NCBI RefSeq assembly: GCF_031882575.1
Contig: NZ_CP134772.1
Coordinates: forward strand, 1,135,001-1,199,000
Length of the DNA stretch: 64,000 bases
Reading direction: 5' to 3'
Source: Pseudomonas sp. VD-NE ins
Lineage (GTDB): Bacteria; Pseudomonadota; Gammaproteobacteria; Pseudomonadales; Pseudomonadaceae
Under the pieces are notes generated by a model. It saw only the letters and a program-made list of their open reading frames with translations, was not told the origin of the DNA and ran no database searches. A program made the position numbers and the translations under genes. Of this stretch, positions 27,040 through 39,445 are shown piece by piece; position 1 is the stretch's first letter; the number at the start of each line of letters is the position of its first letter.

Positions 27040-27492
27040 ATGGCGATTCGCGTGCAGGTCACGCCGTTTGATCCGGGTGCGGAAGTCAACGCGATGCACG
27101 CGGCCAATGTCGGCGTCGGCGCGGTGGTGAGTTTTGTCGGCTATGTGCGCGACTTTAACGACGGCCTCGATGTGGCGGGGATGTTCCTCGAACACTATCC
27201 GGGCATGACCGAAAAAGCCCTCGGCAAGATCGCCATCGAAGCCGAACAGCGCTGGCCGCTGTTGAAACTGGAAGTGCTGCATCGCATCGGTGCACTGGAA
27301 CCGGGCCAACCGATCGTCTTCGTCGGCGCCGCCAGCGCCCATCGCCAGGCCGCATTCGATGCCTGTGCCTTCGTCATGGACTACCTGAAAACCCGCGCGC
27401 CGTTCTGGAAGAAAGAAAACACCAGCGATGGCCCGCGTTGGGTTGAAGGGCGGGACAGTGATCATGCAGCTGCGGATCGCTGGAAGAAATAA
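27040..27492 (+). CDS. moaE: Molybdopterin synthase catalytic subunit MoaE
   Basis: A 150-aa MoaE. Motifs include VGAVVSFVGYVRDFNDG, the LEHYPGMTEKALG strand and FVMDYLKTRAPFWKKE with the essential Lys residues. With MoaD it inserts the dithiolene sulfurs into cPMP. The gene directly follows moaD. No moeA or moaB lies near. Confidence 0.94.
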   Translation: MAIRVQVTPFDPGAEVNAMHAANVGVGAVVSFVGYVRDFNDGLDVAGMFLEHYPGMTEKALGKIAIEAEQRWPLLKLEVLHRIGALEPGQPIVFVGAASAHRQAAFDACAFVMDYLKTRAPFWKKENTSDGPRWVEGRDSDHAAADRWKK

Positions 27493-27517
27493 GTTCTCTA
27501 GCGCCTTCCCATCCGCC

Positions 27518-27606
27518 ATCGCTGGCAAGCCAGCTCCCACAGGGTTTTGCGTCGTGCACATATTTTTGTGCACCACTGAAACTGTGGGAGCTGGCTTGCC
27601 AGCGAT
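27518..27606. repeat. REPIN (ATCGCTGGCAAGCCAGC type)
   Basis: ATCGCTGGCAAGCCAGCTCC at the left and its full inverted copy ending at 27606 flank about 39 bp, with the internal hairpin GTGCAC...GTGCAC. It is the same palindrome family as the copy in algK. Confidence 0.85.
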
Positions 27607-27655
27607 GAGGCCATCTGCAACACCCAAAACCTCGCAGACACTCTCTTCTCCCTGA

Positions 27656-27700
27656 TTGACGACTTGTACCTATAAGTCCAATATGGATTTACAAGTACAA
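27656..27700 (+). promoter_or_regulatory. Promoter and palindromic operator of the amino-acid binding-protein gene
   Basis: TTGACG (27656-27661), 17 bp, then CAATAT (27679-27684) makes a plausible sigma-70 promoter. A 37-bp palindrome (27664-27700; outer TTGTAC/GTACAA, core GTCCAATATGGAT) is centred on the -10. The core differs at only two of 13 positions from the core at the dauB promoter. This position suggests repression, probably by DauR. Confidence 0.6.
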
Positions 27701-27791
27701 AAAAAGCTTCAGTCTTGCCGCTCGTAGCTCCCCGCTCGTAGCTGCTCTTCTTCATCTTGCCAAACCAACAACAACCCGCGAGAGAACGAAC

Positions 27792-28568
27792 ATGAAGAAA
27801 CTCCCCCTCATCACCGGTCTTGCCCTCAGCCTGTTGGCCTCCGCCAGCGTGTTCGCCGCTGAGCAAACCCTGCGCATCGGTATCGAAGCCGCTTACCCGC
27901 CATTCGCCTCGAAAACCGACAAAGGCGAAATCGTCGGTTTCGACTACGACATCGGCAATGCCCTGTGTGCGCAGATGAAGGTCAAGTGCGTGTGGGTCGA
28001 AGGTGAGTTCGATGGCCTGATTCCTTCGCTGAAAGTGAAGAAGATCGACATGGCCCTGTCGTCGATGACCATCAACGAAGACCGCAAGAAGTCGGTGGAT
28101 TTCAGCCACAAGTACTACTTCACCTCATCGCGGCTGGTGATGAAAGAAGGCGCCAGCGTTGACGATCAATACGCCAGCCTGAAGGGCAAGAACGTCGGCG
28201 TGCAGCGCGCAACGACTACTGATCGTTACGCCACTGAGGTGTTCGAGCCGAAGGGCATCAACGTCAAGCGCTACAGCAACAACGAAGAGATCTACATGGA
28301 TTTGGCGGCGGGGCGGCTTGATGCGATTTTTGCCGACACCATTCCGCTGAATGACTTTCTGTCGATGCCGCGGGGCAAGGGTTATGCGCTTGTCGGGCCT
28401 GAGTTGAAGGATCCGAAGTACGTGGGCGAGGGCGCGGGGATTGCAGTGCGCAAAGGCAATGCCGAATTGGTCAGCCAGTTGAATGGCGCCATCGATGGCA
28501 TTCGCGCGAGTGGCGAGTACCAGAAGATTTCCGAGAAGTATTTCAAGTCCGACATCTACGGTGACTGA
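27792..28568 (+). CDS. Periplasmic basic amino-acid-binding protein (Lao/Aot type)
   Basis: A 258-aa SBP_bac_3 protein with a signal peptide ([15 protein letters not shown]) that opens with [30 protein letters not shown], the signature of the HisJ/LAO/AotJ group for arginine, lysine and ornithine. The position next to dauBAR and its promoter palindrome argue that it delivers D- and/or L-arginine. In P. aeruginosa a binding-protein gene also lies by dauR. No permease or ATPase is adjacent, so it must share another ABC transporter such as Aot or Aap. Confidence 0.88.
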   Translation: MKKLPLITGLALSLLASASVFAAEQTLRIGIEAAYPPFASKTDKGEIVGFDYDIGNALCAQMKVKCVWVEGEFDGLIPSLKVKKIDMALSSMTINEDRKKSVDFSHKYYFTSSRLVMKEGASVDDQYASLKGKNVGVQRATTTDRYATEVFEPKGINVKRYSNNEEIYMDLAAGRLDAIFADTIPLNDFLSMPRGKGYALVGPELKDPKYVGEGAGIAVRKGNAELVSQLNGAIDGIRASGEYQKISEKYFKSDIYGD

Positions 28569-28577
28569 TAGTCCGTC

Positions 28578-28597
28578 ATCGCTGGCTTGCCAGCGAT
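28578..28597. repeat. Single REP palindrome
   Basis: ATCGCTGGCTTGCCAGCGAT: a single REP between the binding-protein gene and the converging dauR gene. It may also help to stop transcription from both sides. Confidence 0.7.
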
Positions 28598-28623
28598 TGG
28601 GCTGGATCAATCATCGCAAATCT

Positions 28624-29250
28624 CTAGCCCTTCAATTCCTTCAAATGCTTGTACACCGTCGCCCGCCCCATGTTCAGCACATTGGCCACGTAGTTCGAGG
28701 CGCTCTTGCCCTTGAAAGCGCCTTCGGCGTGCAGCGCCAGCACCAGTTCACGTTTGTGATCGCGGGTCAGCACATTCAGGCTCAGTTGCCGCTCGCGCAG
28801 CCAGGCGTGGAGGAAGGTGTTGATGCGCTCCTGCCAGTCATCGCGAAACAGTGAGTCCGGCTGCGGGATCAATTTGCTCGGCGACAGGAACAGGTCCAGC
28901 GCCGCTTTGGCATTCTCGAACAGCGAAATATTCAGATTGATGCACAGCACCGCCAGCGGCAGGCCTTCGCTGTCGCGCAGGACGCTGCTCAGGCTGCGAA
29001 TTTTCTGGCCGTCCCAATTGAGCTTTTCGTACGGACCGATATTCCTGTCGCTGACATCCTCGCTGAGCATGTCTTCCAGCGACGAGTCATCGCCGATCTC
29101 ACGCTTGGACAGGTTGTTGGCGATGTAATCGACCTTCTGTGTGCGCAGGTCGTGTAGCACCACTTCGGCGTGCGGAAAGAACAGTGTGGCGATGGCATCG
29201 GCGATGGCGCGGAAGTTATCCAGCGCCGGGTCGAACTCAGGGGCGGTCAT
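28624..29250 (-). CDS. dauR: Transcriptional regulator DauR (YheO/PAS-HTH family)
   Basis: A 208-aa protein with an N-terminal YheO-like PAS domain (about residues 10-130, including NISLFENAKAALD) and a C-terminal HTH (LNMGRATVYKHLKEL). In P. aeruginosa DauR represses dauBAR and responds to D-arginine/2-ketoarginine. It is the third gene of the operon. ATG 29250 is used; GGAG lies 10 nt upstream. Similar palindromes at both dau promoters are its likely targets, though that is inference. Confidence 0.82.
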   Translation of the reverse strand: MTAPEFDPALDNFRAIADAIATLFFPHAEVVLHDLRTQKVDYIANNLSKREIGDDSSLEDMLSEDVSDRNIGPYEKLNWDGQKIRSLSSVLRDSEGLPLAVLCINLNISLFENAKAALDLFLSPSKLIPQPDSLFRDDWQERINTFLHAWLRERQLSLNVLTRDHKRELVLALHAEGAFKGKSASNYVANVLNMGRATVYKHLKELKG

Positions 29251-29343
29251 GACAGTGGAGCTCCAGGCAGCGTCAGCGCCCCCGTGATCAGGAGGCGCTG
29301 CGAGTGTGCCGCAATCGGTTGGGCGCGTCATCCGGATGGACGA

Positions 29344-31576
<2,233 letters not shown>

Positions 31577-31609
31577 GTCAGGCTCCGGATACTTGGTCTA
31601 AACTAATTT

Positions 31610-31641
31610 GTCCATTATGGACTTTTAGTATTCTCTCGCAA
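31610..31641 (-). promoter_or_regulatory. Promoter and operator of dauBAR
   Basis: On the minus strand TTGCGA (31641-31636), 16 bp, CATAAT (31619-31614). The perfect palindrome GTCCAT-T-ATGGAC (31610-31622) covers the -10. This is the same layout as the binding-protein promoter at 27656, where the core differs at two of 13 positions. Confidence 0.6.
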
Positions 31642-31663
31642 GCACCTGATGAAACGCCGGACG

Positions 31664-31702
31664 AAAAAAAGCGCAGTCCGTTGCCGGCTGCGCTTTTCTT
31701 TT
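31664..31702. terminator. Terminator of rhlB
   Basis: AAAAAAAGCGCAG...CTGCGCTTTTCTTTT: T-runs on both strands, 10 bp beyond the rhlB stop and just before the dauB promoter, so it insulates the dau operon from rhlB. Confidence 0.8.
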
Positions 31703-31711
31703 AAACGTCGC

Positions 31712-33190
31712 TTACTGCGGACGCTTGCGCTCAACCGCACGCAACAGATGCGTCGGCGGCGTTTCGCAGCTGATCTTGCGACCGAGCTTCTCTTCGATGG
31801 ACGGCAACTGATAGGAGTCGTCCTCACCGGCGAAGCTGATCGACACGCCATCGGCGCCAGCACGACCGGTACGGCCGATGCGGTGCACGTAGTCGTCCGG
31901 GACTTCCGGCAGGGTGAAGTTGATCACGTGGCTGATGCCGTCGATGTGGATGCCGCGACCGGCCACATCAGTGGCGACCAGCACGCGAATCTTGCCTTCG
32001 CGGAAACCTTCCAGCGTCTTGATGCGTTTGTGCTGCGGCACATCGCCGGACAACTGCGCAGCATTCACACCGTCGCGCACCAGGCGCTCTTCGATACGGC
32101 GGACTTCGTCCTTGCGGTTGGCGAAGACCATCACCCGCTCCCAGCCATTATCGTTGACCAGGTTGTAGAGCAATTTGTACTTGTCGGCACCGGCCACGGC
32201 GTAGATGTGTTGCTCAACGTTTTCGCTGGCGACGTTGGTGACTTCGATTTCGACGATGGACGGATCGGTGGTCCATTGCTTGGCGAGGTTCATCACGTCT
32301 TCGGTGAAGGTCGCGGAGAACAGCAAGGTCTGGCGCTCGGACTTCGGCGGAGTCTGGCGAATGATCTGGCGTACTTGCGGGATGAAACCCATGTCGAGCA
32401 TGCGGTCGGCTTCGTCCAGCACCATCACTTCGACCATGTCCAGGTGCACGTCGCCGCGCTGGTTGAAGTCGAGCAGTCGGCCCGGGGTTGCCACAAGAAT
32501 GTCGCAATGACGCGCTTCGAGGTGCTTGAGCTGCTTGTCGAAGTCCATGCCGCCAACAAACGTCATGACGTTGAGGCCGGTGTACTTGGTCAGGTCGGCA
32601 GCGTCTTTGGCGATCTGCACCACCAGCTCACGGGTCGGCGCGATGATCAGCGCACGGGGTTCGCCCATGTAGCGTTCTTTCGGCGGCGGCGTTTGCAACA
32701 GCTGGGTGATGATCGAGATCAGGAACGCGGCGGTTTTGCCTGTGCCGGTCTGCGCGCGGCCAATGGCGTCTTTGCCGGCGAGGGTGAAGCCCAGCACCTG
32801 CGCCTGGATCGGCGTGCAATACGGGAAACCCAGATCCTGGATGGCGTGCATCAGTTCTGGAGACAGCTTGAAATCGTGGAAGCGGGTTTTGCCTTCCTGT
32901 GGCTCGACGACGAAATCTTCGAGTTTCCACGGAATCACCGGTGCCTTGGGCTTCGGTTCGCGGCGCGGTCTGGCCGGTTTCGGCGCTTCGCTGCGGGCAG
33001 TTTCGGCGGCGATGGGCACGGCCGGTGCAGGTTGCGGTTCTGCCTTCGGTGCCGCTACGTGAGCGGGGCGGTCGGCCTGTGGGGCATCGGTGCGATGACC
33101 GGGGGCGTGCGACGGCGCACTGGGAACTGGCGCGAGCTGCTCAGCCTCGCTTTTACCGAACATCTTCTTGAGTGCTTTGAGCACGGTCAT
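31712..33190 (-). CDS. rhlB: ATP-dependent RNA helicase RhlB
   Basis: A 492-aa DEAD-box helicase. The core begins near residue 105 with [19 protein letters not shown]; motif I is [12 protein letters not shown] (about residue 145), motif [11 protein letters not shown], motif III LLFSATF and motif [12 protein letters not shown]. The first ~95 residues are a low-complexity Pro/Ala/basic extension. RhlB works with RNase E in the degradosome. It is adjacent to dauB, as recalled for P. aeruginosa. Confidence 0.93.
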   Translation of the reverse strand: MTVLKALKKMFGKSEAEQLAPVPSAPSHAPGHRTDAPQADRPAHVAAPKAEPQPAPAVPIAAETARSEAPKPARPRREPKPKAPVIPWKLEDFVVEPQEGKTRFHDFKLSPELMHAIQDLGFPYCTPIQAQVLGFTLAGKDAIGRAQTGTGKTAAFLISIITQLLQTPPPKERYMGEPRALIIAPTRELVVQIAKDAADLTKYTGLNVMTFVGGMDFDKQLKHLEARHCDILVATPGRLLDFNQRGDVHLDMVEVMVLDEADRMLDMGFIPQVRQIIRQTPPKSERQTLLFSATFTEDVMNLAKQWTTDPSIVEIEVTNVASENVEQHIYAVAGADKYKLLYNLVNDNGWERVMVFANRKDEVRRIEERLVRDGVNAAQLSGDVPQHKRIKTLEGFREGKIRVLVATDVAGRGIHIDGISHVINFTLPEVPDDYVHRIGRTGRAGADGVSISFAGEDDSYQLPSIEEKLGRKISCETPPTHLLRAVERKRPQ

Positions 33191-33287
33191 CTCATCAATT
33201 GGTTAAGGAATGTACGCCGGCCAGTGTAATGCAAGAAACGGGCGCGGCGTAGTGGGAGGGATCAAAGGGTGGTTTTAATCTCGACGC

Positions 33288-33971
<684 letters not shown>

Positions 33972-34048
33972 TCATTAAGTGCGTGATTCGAGTGCGCGTC
34001 CGGTTGATCCGTTAAGAAGATGTCGCAAGGTTACAAGTTTTGCTATTG

Positions 34049-34078
34049 ACCTGTCGTTGAATCGATTCCGCGACAGGT
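34049..34078. promoter_or_regulatory. 30-bp dyad upstream of aapJ
   Basis: ACCTGTCG-TT-GAATCGATTC-CG-CGACAGGT: 13 of 15 position pairs match. It lies in the 468-bp gap between estB and aapJ. The spacing suggests an operator or a hairpin; nothing else around it looks coding. Confidence 0.45.
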
Positions 34079-34315
34079 GTGGTACGGGCTTTGCTATGGA
34101 AGGTTCTGTACGAATAATCCTACGTGTGGCGGTAACACTATCAGTGTACGACCCGCGACGGGATTGCAAAGAATCCGGTGATGGATGTTCGCCAATGGCC
34201 GCTACGGGCTTAGCGAACGTGAAAGGGCTACAGCCCGTTCGGCCGATTGGTGAGAAGTGAGTTGTCCATGATGTGGATTTTCTCCTACTAGACTCATAGC
34301 GAAGGTCTTACGTCG

Positions 34316-34347
34316 GTTGACCCCAAAAAAAGCCAACACGGGTCAAC
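34316..34347. promoter_or_regulatory. GTTGACCC/GGGTCAAC inverted repeat upstream of aapJ
   Basis: A perfect 8-bp inverted repeat with a 16-bp A-rich spacer, 66 bp before the aapJ ATG. It could be an operator or a leader hairpin. The gap also holds small imperfect repeats near 34200 (GGGCTACAGCCC). Confidence 0.4.
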
Positions 34348-34412
34348 AACGCCTCAAAAGGGTGCGACTGGACTCAAGCTCCGACACAACAAGAGCAAAA
34401 CTGGAGGTTTGA

Positions 34413-35444
34413 ATGAAGATGTTGAAATCCACCCTGGCCATCGTGACTGCAGCAACAGTACTCGGTGTCAGCGGGTTCGCTCAGGCGGGTGCAACCCTGG
34501 ATGCAGTGCAGAAGAAAGGTTTTGTGCAGTGTGGCGTGAGCGACGGTCTGCCGGGCTTCTCGGTACCAGACGCAACCGGCAAGATCCTCGGGATCGATGC
34601 TGACGTCTGCCGCGCTGTGGCCGCTGCCGTATTCGGCGACGCGACCAAGGTCAAGTTCAGTCAGTTGAACGCCAAGGAGCGCTTCACCGCGCTGCAATCG
34701 GGCGAGATCGACATCCTGTCGCGCAACACCACCATGACCAGTTCGCGTGACGCGGGCATGGGCCTGAAATTCCCGGGCTTCATTACCTACTACGACGGCA
34801 TCGGCTTCCTGGTGAACAACAAGCTGGGCGTGAAAAGTGCCAAAGAGCTGGACGGTGCAACCATCTGCATCCAGGCCGGTACCACCACCGAGCTGAACGT
34901 TTCCGACTACTTCCGTGGCAACGGTCTGAAATACACCCCGATCACTTTCGACACCTCCGATGAAAGCGCCAAGTCGCTGGAGTCCGGTCGTTGCGACGTG
35001 CTGACCTCCGACAAGTCCCAACTGTTCGCCCAGCGTTCCAAGCTGGCCTCGCCGAAGGACTACGTGGTTCTGCCGGAAACCATTTCCAAAGAACCTCTGG
35101 GCCCGGTCGTACGTAACGGCGACGACGAGTGGCTGGCCATCGTCCGTTGGGTTGGCTACGCGCTGCTCAACACCGAAGAAGCCGGCATCACTTCGAAGAA
35201 CGTCGAAGCTGAAGCCAAGTCGACCAAGAACCCGGACGTCGCCCGTATGCTCGGCGCTGACGGCGAGTACGGTAAAGACCTGAAACTGCCGAAAGACTGG
35301 GTTGTGCAGATCGTCAAACAAGTCGGCAACTACGGCGAAATCTTCGAGAAAAACCTCGGCAAGAGCACTCCGCTGGAAATCGACCGCGGCTTGAACGCCC
35401 TGTGGAACAACGGCGGCATTCAGTACGCACCACCAGTGCGCTAA
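34413..35444 (+). CDS. aapJ: General L-amino acid-binding protein AapJ
   Basis: A 343-aa periplasmic binding protein with a signal peptide ending at about GVSGFAQAGATLD. It has VQCGVSDGLPGFSVPDATGKILGIDADVCRAVAAA and TTTELNVSDYF, typical of AapJ/BztA rather than short-chain binding proteins, and the length fits. It feeds the AapQMP transporter for a broad range of L-amino acids. The ATG has ACTGGAGGTTTGA upstream. The aapQ gene follows after 66 bp. Confidence 0.93.
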   Translation: MKMLKSTLAIVTAATVLGVSGFAQAGATLDAVQKKGFVQCGVSDGLPGFSVPDATGKILGIDADVCRAVAAAVFGDATKVKFSQLNAKERFTALQSGEIDILSRNTTMTSSRDAGMGLKFPGFITYYDGIGFLVNNKLGVKSAKELDGATICIQAGTTTELNVSDYFRGNGLKYTPITFDTSDESAKSLESGRCDVLTSDKSQLFAQRSKLASPKDYVVLPETISKEPLGPVVRNGDDEWLAIVRWVGYALLNTEEAGITSKNVEAEAKSTKNPDVARMLGADGEYGKDLKLPKDWVVQIVKQVGNYGEIFEKNLGKSTPLEIDRGLNALWNNGGIQYAPPVR

Positions 35445-35510
35445 TGGTTCTATCGCCCGGCGGGCCAACCGCCGGGTGATGTTCTTGTTCCATTTCTTCC
35501 GGGGCACTTC

Positions 35511-36692
35511 ATGCAAAATTCAATCGGCGCACCAAAGCAGAGGTTCAGCCTCAGCGATCCACGAGTGCGTGCGTGGCTATTCCAGATCATCACCGTTGTG
35601 GCGGTGGTCTCGCTGGGCTGGTACTTGTTCGACAACACGCAAACCAACCTTCAGCACCGGGGTATTACCTCGGGTTTCGGTTTTCTGGAGCGCAGTGCCG
35701 GATTCGGCATCGCTCAACACCTGATCGACTATACGGAAGCGGACAGCTATGCCCGCGTCTTCGTCATCGGACTTCTCAACACCCTGTTGGTGACTGTGAT
35801 CGGCGTGGTTCTGGCGACGATCCTCGGTTTCATCATCGGTGTAGCACGGCTGTCGCAGAACTGGATCATCAGCAAACTGGCGACGGTGTATGTGGAAGTG
35901 TTCCGCAACATTCCGCCGCTGCTGCAGATTCTGTTCTGGTACTTCGCGGTGTTCCTGACCATGCCGGGGCCGCGCAACAGCCATAACTTCGGCGACACCT
36001 TCTTCGTCAGCAGCCGTGGCCTGAACATGCCGGCCGCACTGGCTGCCGACGGTTTCTGGGCGTTCGTGATCAGCATCGTGGTGGCCATTGTCGGCATCGT
36101 GCTGATGTGCCGTTGGGCGAACAAGCGCTTCGAAGCAACCGGCGTGCCGTTCCACAAGTTCTGGGTGGGGCTGGCGATTCTGCTGGTGATCCCGACGTTG
36201 TGCGCACTTGTCTTCGGCGCTCCGCTGCATTGGGAAATGCCGAAGCTTTCAGGCTTCAACTTTGTCGGCGGCTGGGTGCTGATCCCGGAACTGCTCGCCT
36301 TGACCCTGGCCCTGACCGTGTACACCGCGGCGTTCATCGCCGAGATCGTGCGTTCCGGGATCAAGTCGGTCAGCCATGGTCAGACTGAGGCGGCACGTTC
36401 CCTCGGCCTGCGCAACGGTCCGACCCTGCGCAAGGTGATCATTCCGCAAGCCCTGCGCGTGATCATTCCGCCGCTGACCAGCCAATACCTCAACCTGGCG
36501 AAAAACTCTTCGCTGGCCGCCGGTATCGGTTACCCGGAAATGGTTTCTTTGTTCGCCGGCACCGTGCTCAACCAGACCGGTCAGGCAATCGAAGTGATTG
36601 CCATCACCATGAGCGTGTACCTGGCGATCAGTATCAGCATTTCCCTGCTGATGAACTGGTACAACAAGCGCATTGCGCTGATCGAGCGGTAA
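35511..36692 (+). CDS. aapQ: ABC transporter permease AapQ
   Basis: A 393-aa inner-membrane protein, long because of the extended N-terminal region of the Aap type (compare about 400 aa in rhizobia). It has roughly eight TM segments and an EAA loop, HGQTEAARSLGLRNGPTLRKVIIPQALRVIIPPL. It pairs with AapM. The 66-bp gap to aapJ has no terminator, and aapM follows by 10 bp. Confidence 0.92.
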   Translation: MQNSIGAPKQRFSLSDPRVRAWLFQIITVVAVVSLGWYLFDNTQTNLQHRGITSGFGFLERSAGFGIAQHLIDYTEADSYARVFVIGLLNTLLVTVIGVVLATILGFIIGVARLSQNWIISKLATVYVEVFRNIPPLLQILFWYFAVFLTMPGPRNSHNFGDTFFVSSRGLNMPAALAADGFWAFVISIVVAIVGIVLMCRWANKRFEATGVPFHKFWVGLAILLVIPTLCALVFGAPLHWEMPKLSGFNFVGGWVLIPELLALTLALTVYTAAFIAEIVRSGIKSVSHGQTEAARSLGLRNGPTLRKVIIPQALRVIIPPLTSQYLNLAKNSSLAAGIGYPEMVSLFAGTVLNQTGQAIEVIAITMSVYLAISISISLLMNWYNKRIALIER

Positions 36693-36702
36693 GGAAAAGC
36701 GC

Positions 36703-37797
36703 ATGAGTACTCATACTTTCAAACCCGACATGCCCCCACCGAACAGCAGCATCGGCGTGGTGGCGTGGATGCGCGCGAACATGTTCTCCAGCTGGCTCAA
36801 CACCCTGCTGACGCTGTTTGCGTTCTACCTGATCTACCTGGTGGTGCCACCGATTCTCAGTTGGGCAATCATTGATGCCAACTGGGTCGGCACCACCCGC
36901 GCCGACTGCACCAAGGACGGCGCCTGCTGGGTGTTCATTCAGCAGCGTTTCGGCCAGTTCATGTACGGCTACTACCCGACGGAACTGCGCTGGCGTGTGG
37001 ACCTGACCGTGTGGCTGGCGGTGATCGGCGTGGCGCCCCTGTTCATCTCGCGCTTTCCGCGTAAAGCGGTGTACGGACTGAGCTTCCTGGTGCTGTACCC
37101 GATCATTGCCTACATCCTGTTGCACGGCGGTTTCGGTCTGAGCAATGTGGCGACCAGCCAGTGGGGCGGCTTGATGCTGACCTTGGTGATCGCCACTGTC
37201 GGTATCGCCGGTGCCTTGCCGCTGGGGATTGTGCTGGCGCTGGGCCGTCGTTCGAACATGCCGGCGATTCGTGTGGTCTGCGTGACCTTTATCGAATTCT
37301 GGCGCGGCGTGCCGTTGATCACCGTGCTGTTCATGTCTTCGGTGATGCTGCCGCTGTTCCTGCCTGAAGGCATGAACTTCGACAAGCTGCTGCGGGCACT
37401 GATCGGCGTGATCCTGTTCCAGTCGGCCTATGTGGCCGAGGTGGTGCGCGGCGGTCTGCAAGCAATTCCCAAAGGTCAGTACGAAGCGGCCGCGGCGATG
37501 GGCCTCGGTTACTGGCGTTCGATGGGCCTGGTGATTCTGCCGCAAGCCCTGAAGCTGGTGATCCCCGGCATCGTCAACACCTTCATTGCGCTGTTCAAGG
37601 ACACCAGTCTGGTGATCATCATCGGCCTGTTTGACCTGCTCAACAGCGTCAAACAAGCCGCTGCCGATCCGAAATGGCTGGGCATGGCCACCGAAGGCTA
37701 CGTGTTCGCCGCCCTGGTGTTCTGGATTTTCTGTTTTGGTATGTCGCGCTATTCCATGCATCTGGAACGCAAGCTCGACACTGGCCACAAGCGTTAG
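36703..37797 (+). CDS. aapM: ABC transporter permease AapM
   Basis: A 364-aa permease with several TM helices and the EAA motif PKGQYEAAAAMGLGYWRSMGLVILPQALKLVIPGI. It forms the channel with AapQ. There are two extra Cys in the large loop between the first TM and the core (TRADCTKDGACW). It ends 11 bp before aapP. Confidence 0.92.
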   Translation: MSTHTFKPDMPPPNSSIGVVAWMRANMFSSWLNTLLTLFAFYLIYLVVPPILSWAIIDANWVGTTRADCTKDGACWVFIQQRFGQFMYGYYPTELRWRVDLTVWLAVIGVAPLFISRFPRKAVYGLSFLVLYPIIAYILLHGGFGLSNVATSQWGGLMLTLVIATVGIAGALPLGIVLALGRRSNMPAIRVVCVTFIEFWRGVPLITVLFMSSVMLPLFLPEGMNFDKLLRALIGVILFQSAYVAEVVRGGLQAIPKGQYEAAAAMGLGYWRSMGLVILPQALKLVIPGIVNTFIALFKDTSLVIIIGLFDLLNSVKQAAADPKWLGMATEGYVFAALVFWIFCFGMSRYSMHLERKLDTGHKR

Positions 37798-37808
37798 GAG
37801 TTGTGTAA

Positions 37809-38573
37809 ATGAGTGAAGCAATCAAAAAGCCTGTAGGTCCTGAAGGCATTATTCAGATGCAGGGCGTCAACAAGTGGTACGGCCAGTTCCACGTGCTCAA
37901 AGACATCAACCTCAACGTCAAACAGGGCGAGCGTATTGTTCTGTGCGGGCCGTCGGGTTCCGGCAAGTCGACGACGATTCGTTGCCTCAATCGTCTGGAA
38001 GAACATCAGCAGGGCCGCATCGTCGTCGACGGCGTGGAACTGACCAACGACCTCAAGCAGATCGAAGCGATCCGCCGCGAAGTCGGCATGGTGTTCCAGC
38101 ACTTCAACCTGTTCCCGCACCTGACCATTTTGCAGAACTGCACCCTGGCACCGATGTGGGTACGCAAGATGCCCAAGCGCAAGGCCGAGGAAATCGCCAT
38201 GCATTACCTGGAGCGCGTACGCATTCCGGAGCAGGCGCACAAATTCCCGGGGCAACTGTCCGGTGGTCAGCAGCAGCGTGTGGCGATTGCTCGCGCCCTG
38301 TGCATGAAACCGAAAATCATGCTGTTCGATGAACCGACTTCAGCGCTCGATCCGGAGATGGTGAAGGAAGTACTCGACACCATGATCGGTCTGGCTGAAG
38401 ACGGCATGACCATGCTCTGCGTGACCCACGAAATGGGCTTTGCCCGCACCGTGGCCAACCGCGTGATCTTCATGGACAAGGGTGAAATCGTTGAGCAGGC
38501 TGCGCCGAATGACTTCTTCGATAATCCGCAGAATGAGCGGACGAAGTTGTTCTTGAGTCAGATTTTGCATTGA
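37809..38573 (+). CDS. aapP: ABC transporter ATPase AapP
   Basis: A 254-aa polar amino-acid-type ATPase with Walker [12 protein letters not shown] (about residues 45-55), signature [15 protein letters not shown], Walker [15 protein letters not shown] and switch His in VTHEMGFA. It powers the Aap transporter and closes the operon. Confidence 0.95.
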   Translation: MSEAIKKPVGPEGIIQMQGVNKWYGQFHVLKDINLNVKQGERIVLCGPSGSGKSTTIRCLNRLEEHQQGRIVVDGVELTNDLKQIEAIRREVGMVFQHFNLFPHLTILQNCTLAPMWVRKMPKRKAEEIAMHYLERVRIPEQAHKFPGQLSGGQQQRVAIARALCMKPKIMLFDEPTSALDPEMVKEVLDTMIGLAEDGMTMLCVTHEMGFARTVANRVIFMDKGEIVEQAAPNDFFDNPQNERTKLFLSQILH

Positions 38574-38589
38574 TGGTTTGTGTGTAAAT

Positions 38590-38620
38590 CAAACCCGGCC
38601 TTGTGCCGGGTTTGTTTTTT
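38590..38620 (+). terminator. Terminator of aapJQMP
   Basis: AAACCCGGC-cttgt-GCCGGGTTTGTTTTTT, 17 bp after the aapP stop. It also meets the converging mqsA gene. Confidence 0.88.
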
Positions 38621-38625
38621 GTGGT

Positions 38626-39114
38626 TCAGGAAACGGTGAGGGTTTCGTGTTCCTTGTGTACGGTGTGCGTGAAACCTCGCAGGTCTGCGCCTTCAGCCAA
38701 GGTCCGGATATCGACGAGCATGTAGGGATGACGATCCAATAGACGCATCAGCAGCACCAATGCCTTGGGTGGAAGTAACTCGCCGCGTTCGTAGCGAGAG
38801 AATGCGTTATGCCCGCCACCAGAGAGCAGTTGCACCGTCTCTTTCTGCGTCAGGTGCAATTTGCGTCGAATACGTTTCATCTCGGCGCCGATCATTTGTC
38901 TGCCAGCGAGAACCAGCTCGTCACCGGCATCACAATAACGCTCAGCACTATCGGTGTCGAAATCCCATTCCACTTCACCGCACTTCTGGCACTCCCAACC
39001 AGACAGATCGTCTACACGGCGCTCCATGCCTTTGACACTAAGGGTTTCTCCGCGACCCTGGAAATGCCTCATTCCCTCACGTGCACCGCAGCTGACACAT
39101 TGCTGGGTTTTCAT
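38626..39114 (-). CDS. mqsA: Antitoxin MqsA-like
   Basis: A 162-aa type II antitoxin. The zinc-binding N-terminal part has CVSCGAREG and WECQKCGE (C-x2-C twice, as in MqsA). The C-terminal XRE HTH reads KLHLTQKETVQLLSGGGHNAFSRYERGELLPP, very near MqsA's LTQKEASEIFGGGVNAFSRYEKG. The protein is about 30 residues longer than E. coli MqsA, with an insertion in the zinc domain and a C-terminal tail. It neutralises MqsR and represses the pair through the palindrome at 39446. It overlaps the mqsR end by 4 bp. Confidence 0.88.
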   Translation of the reverse strand: MKTQQCVSCGAREGMRHFQGRGETLSVKGMERRVDDLSGWECQKCGEVEWDFDTDSAERYCDAGDELVLAGRQMIGAEMKRIRRKLHLTQKETVQLLSGGGHNAFSRYERGELLPPKALVLLMRLLDRHPYMLVDIRTLAEGADLRGFTHTVHKEHETLTVS

Positions 39115-39422
39115 GGGTTTTTCTCCTTGAAGGAGATTACCGGTGGGCTGCCGCCGGGGCGGTAGGTCACCTTGATGCAAATCTCCTGATCTCGTGAAGT
39201 GATGTGATTCAAGTCTTGCCAGATTCGATGATCGTCATAAGTAGTCATCGATTTGTACAACATCCTGGTTTGTAGCTCGAAAACGATCTCTAGCATTTCG
39301 CTGAGGTTGAAACCGAGCTTCTCCGCTGATTTGACCGAAGCTTTGGTGAAAGCTTTTTGACCTAACCGCCGCACCTCAGCCTTGATCACCGCCAGCTCAT
39401 AATGGGGTGTGTTCTTTTCCAT
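39111..39422 (-). CDS. mqsR: Toxin MqsR-like (GCU-specific mRNA interferase family)
   Basis: A 103-aa protein with the MqsR core YKSMTTYDDHRIWQDLNH (the conserved Lys and Gln of the catalytic region) and the end VISFKEK, matching E. coli MqsR in length and motif order. It degrades mRNA by cleaving at GCU; here I infer only the RNase activity. Toxin precedes antitoxin, the usual mqsRA order. The ATG lies 24 bp from the operator. Confidence 0.88.
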   Translation of the reverse strand: MEKNTPHYELAVIKAEVRRLGQKAFTKASVKSAEKLGFNLSEMLEIVFELQTRMLYKSMTTYDDHRIWQDLNHITSRDQEICIKVTYRPGGSPPVISFKEKNP

Positions 39423-39445
39423 AAGAAACCAAAACCCTGTCCCTG

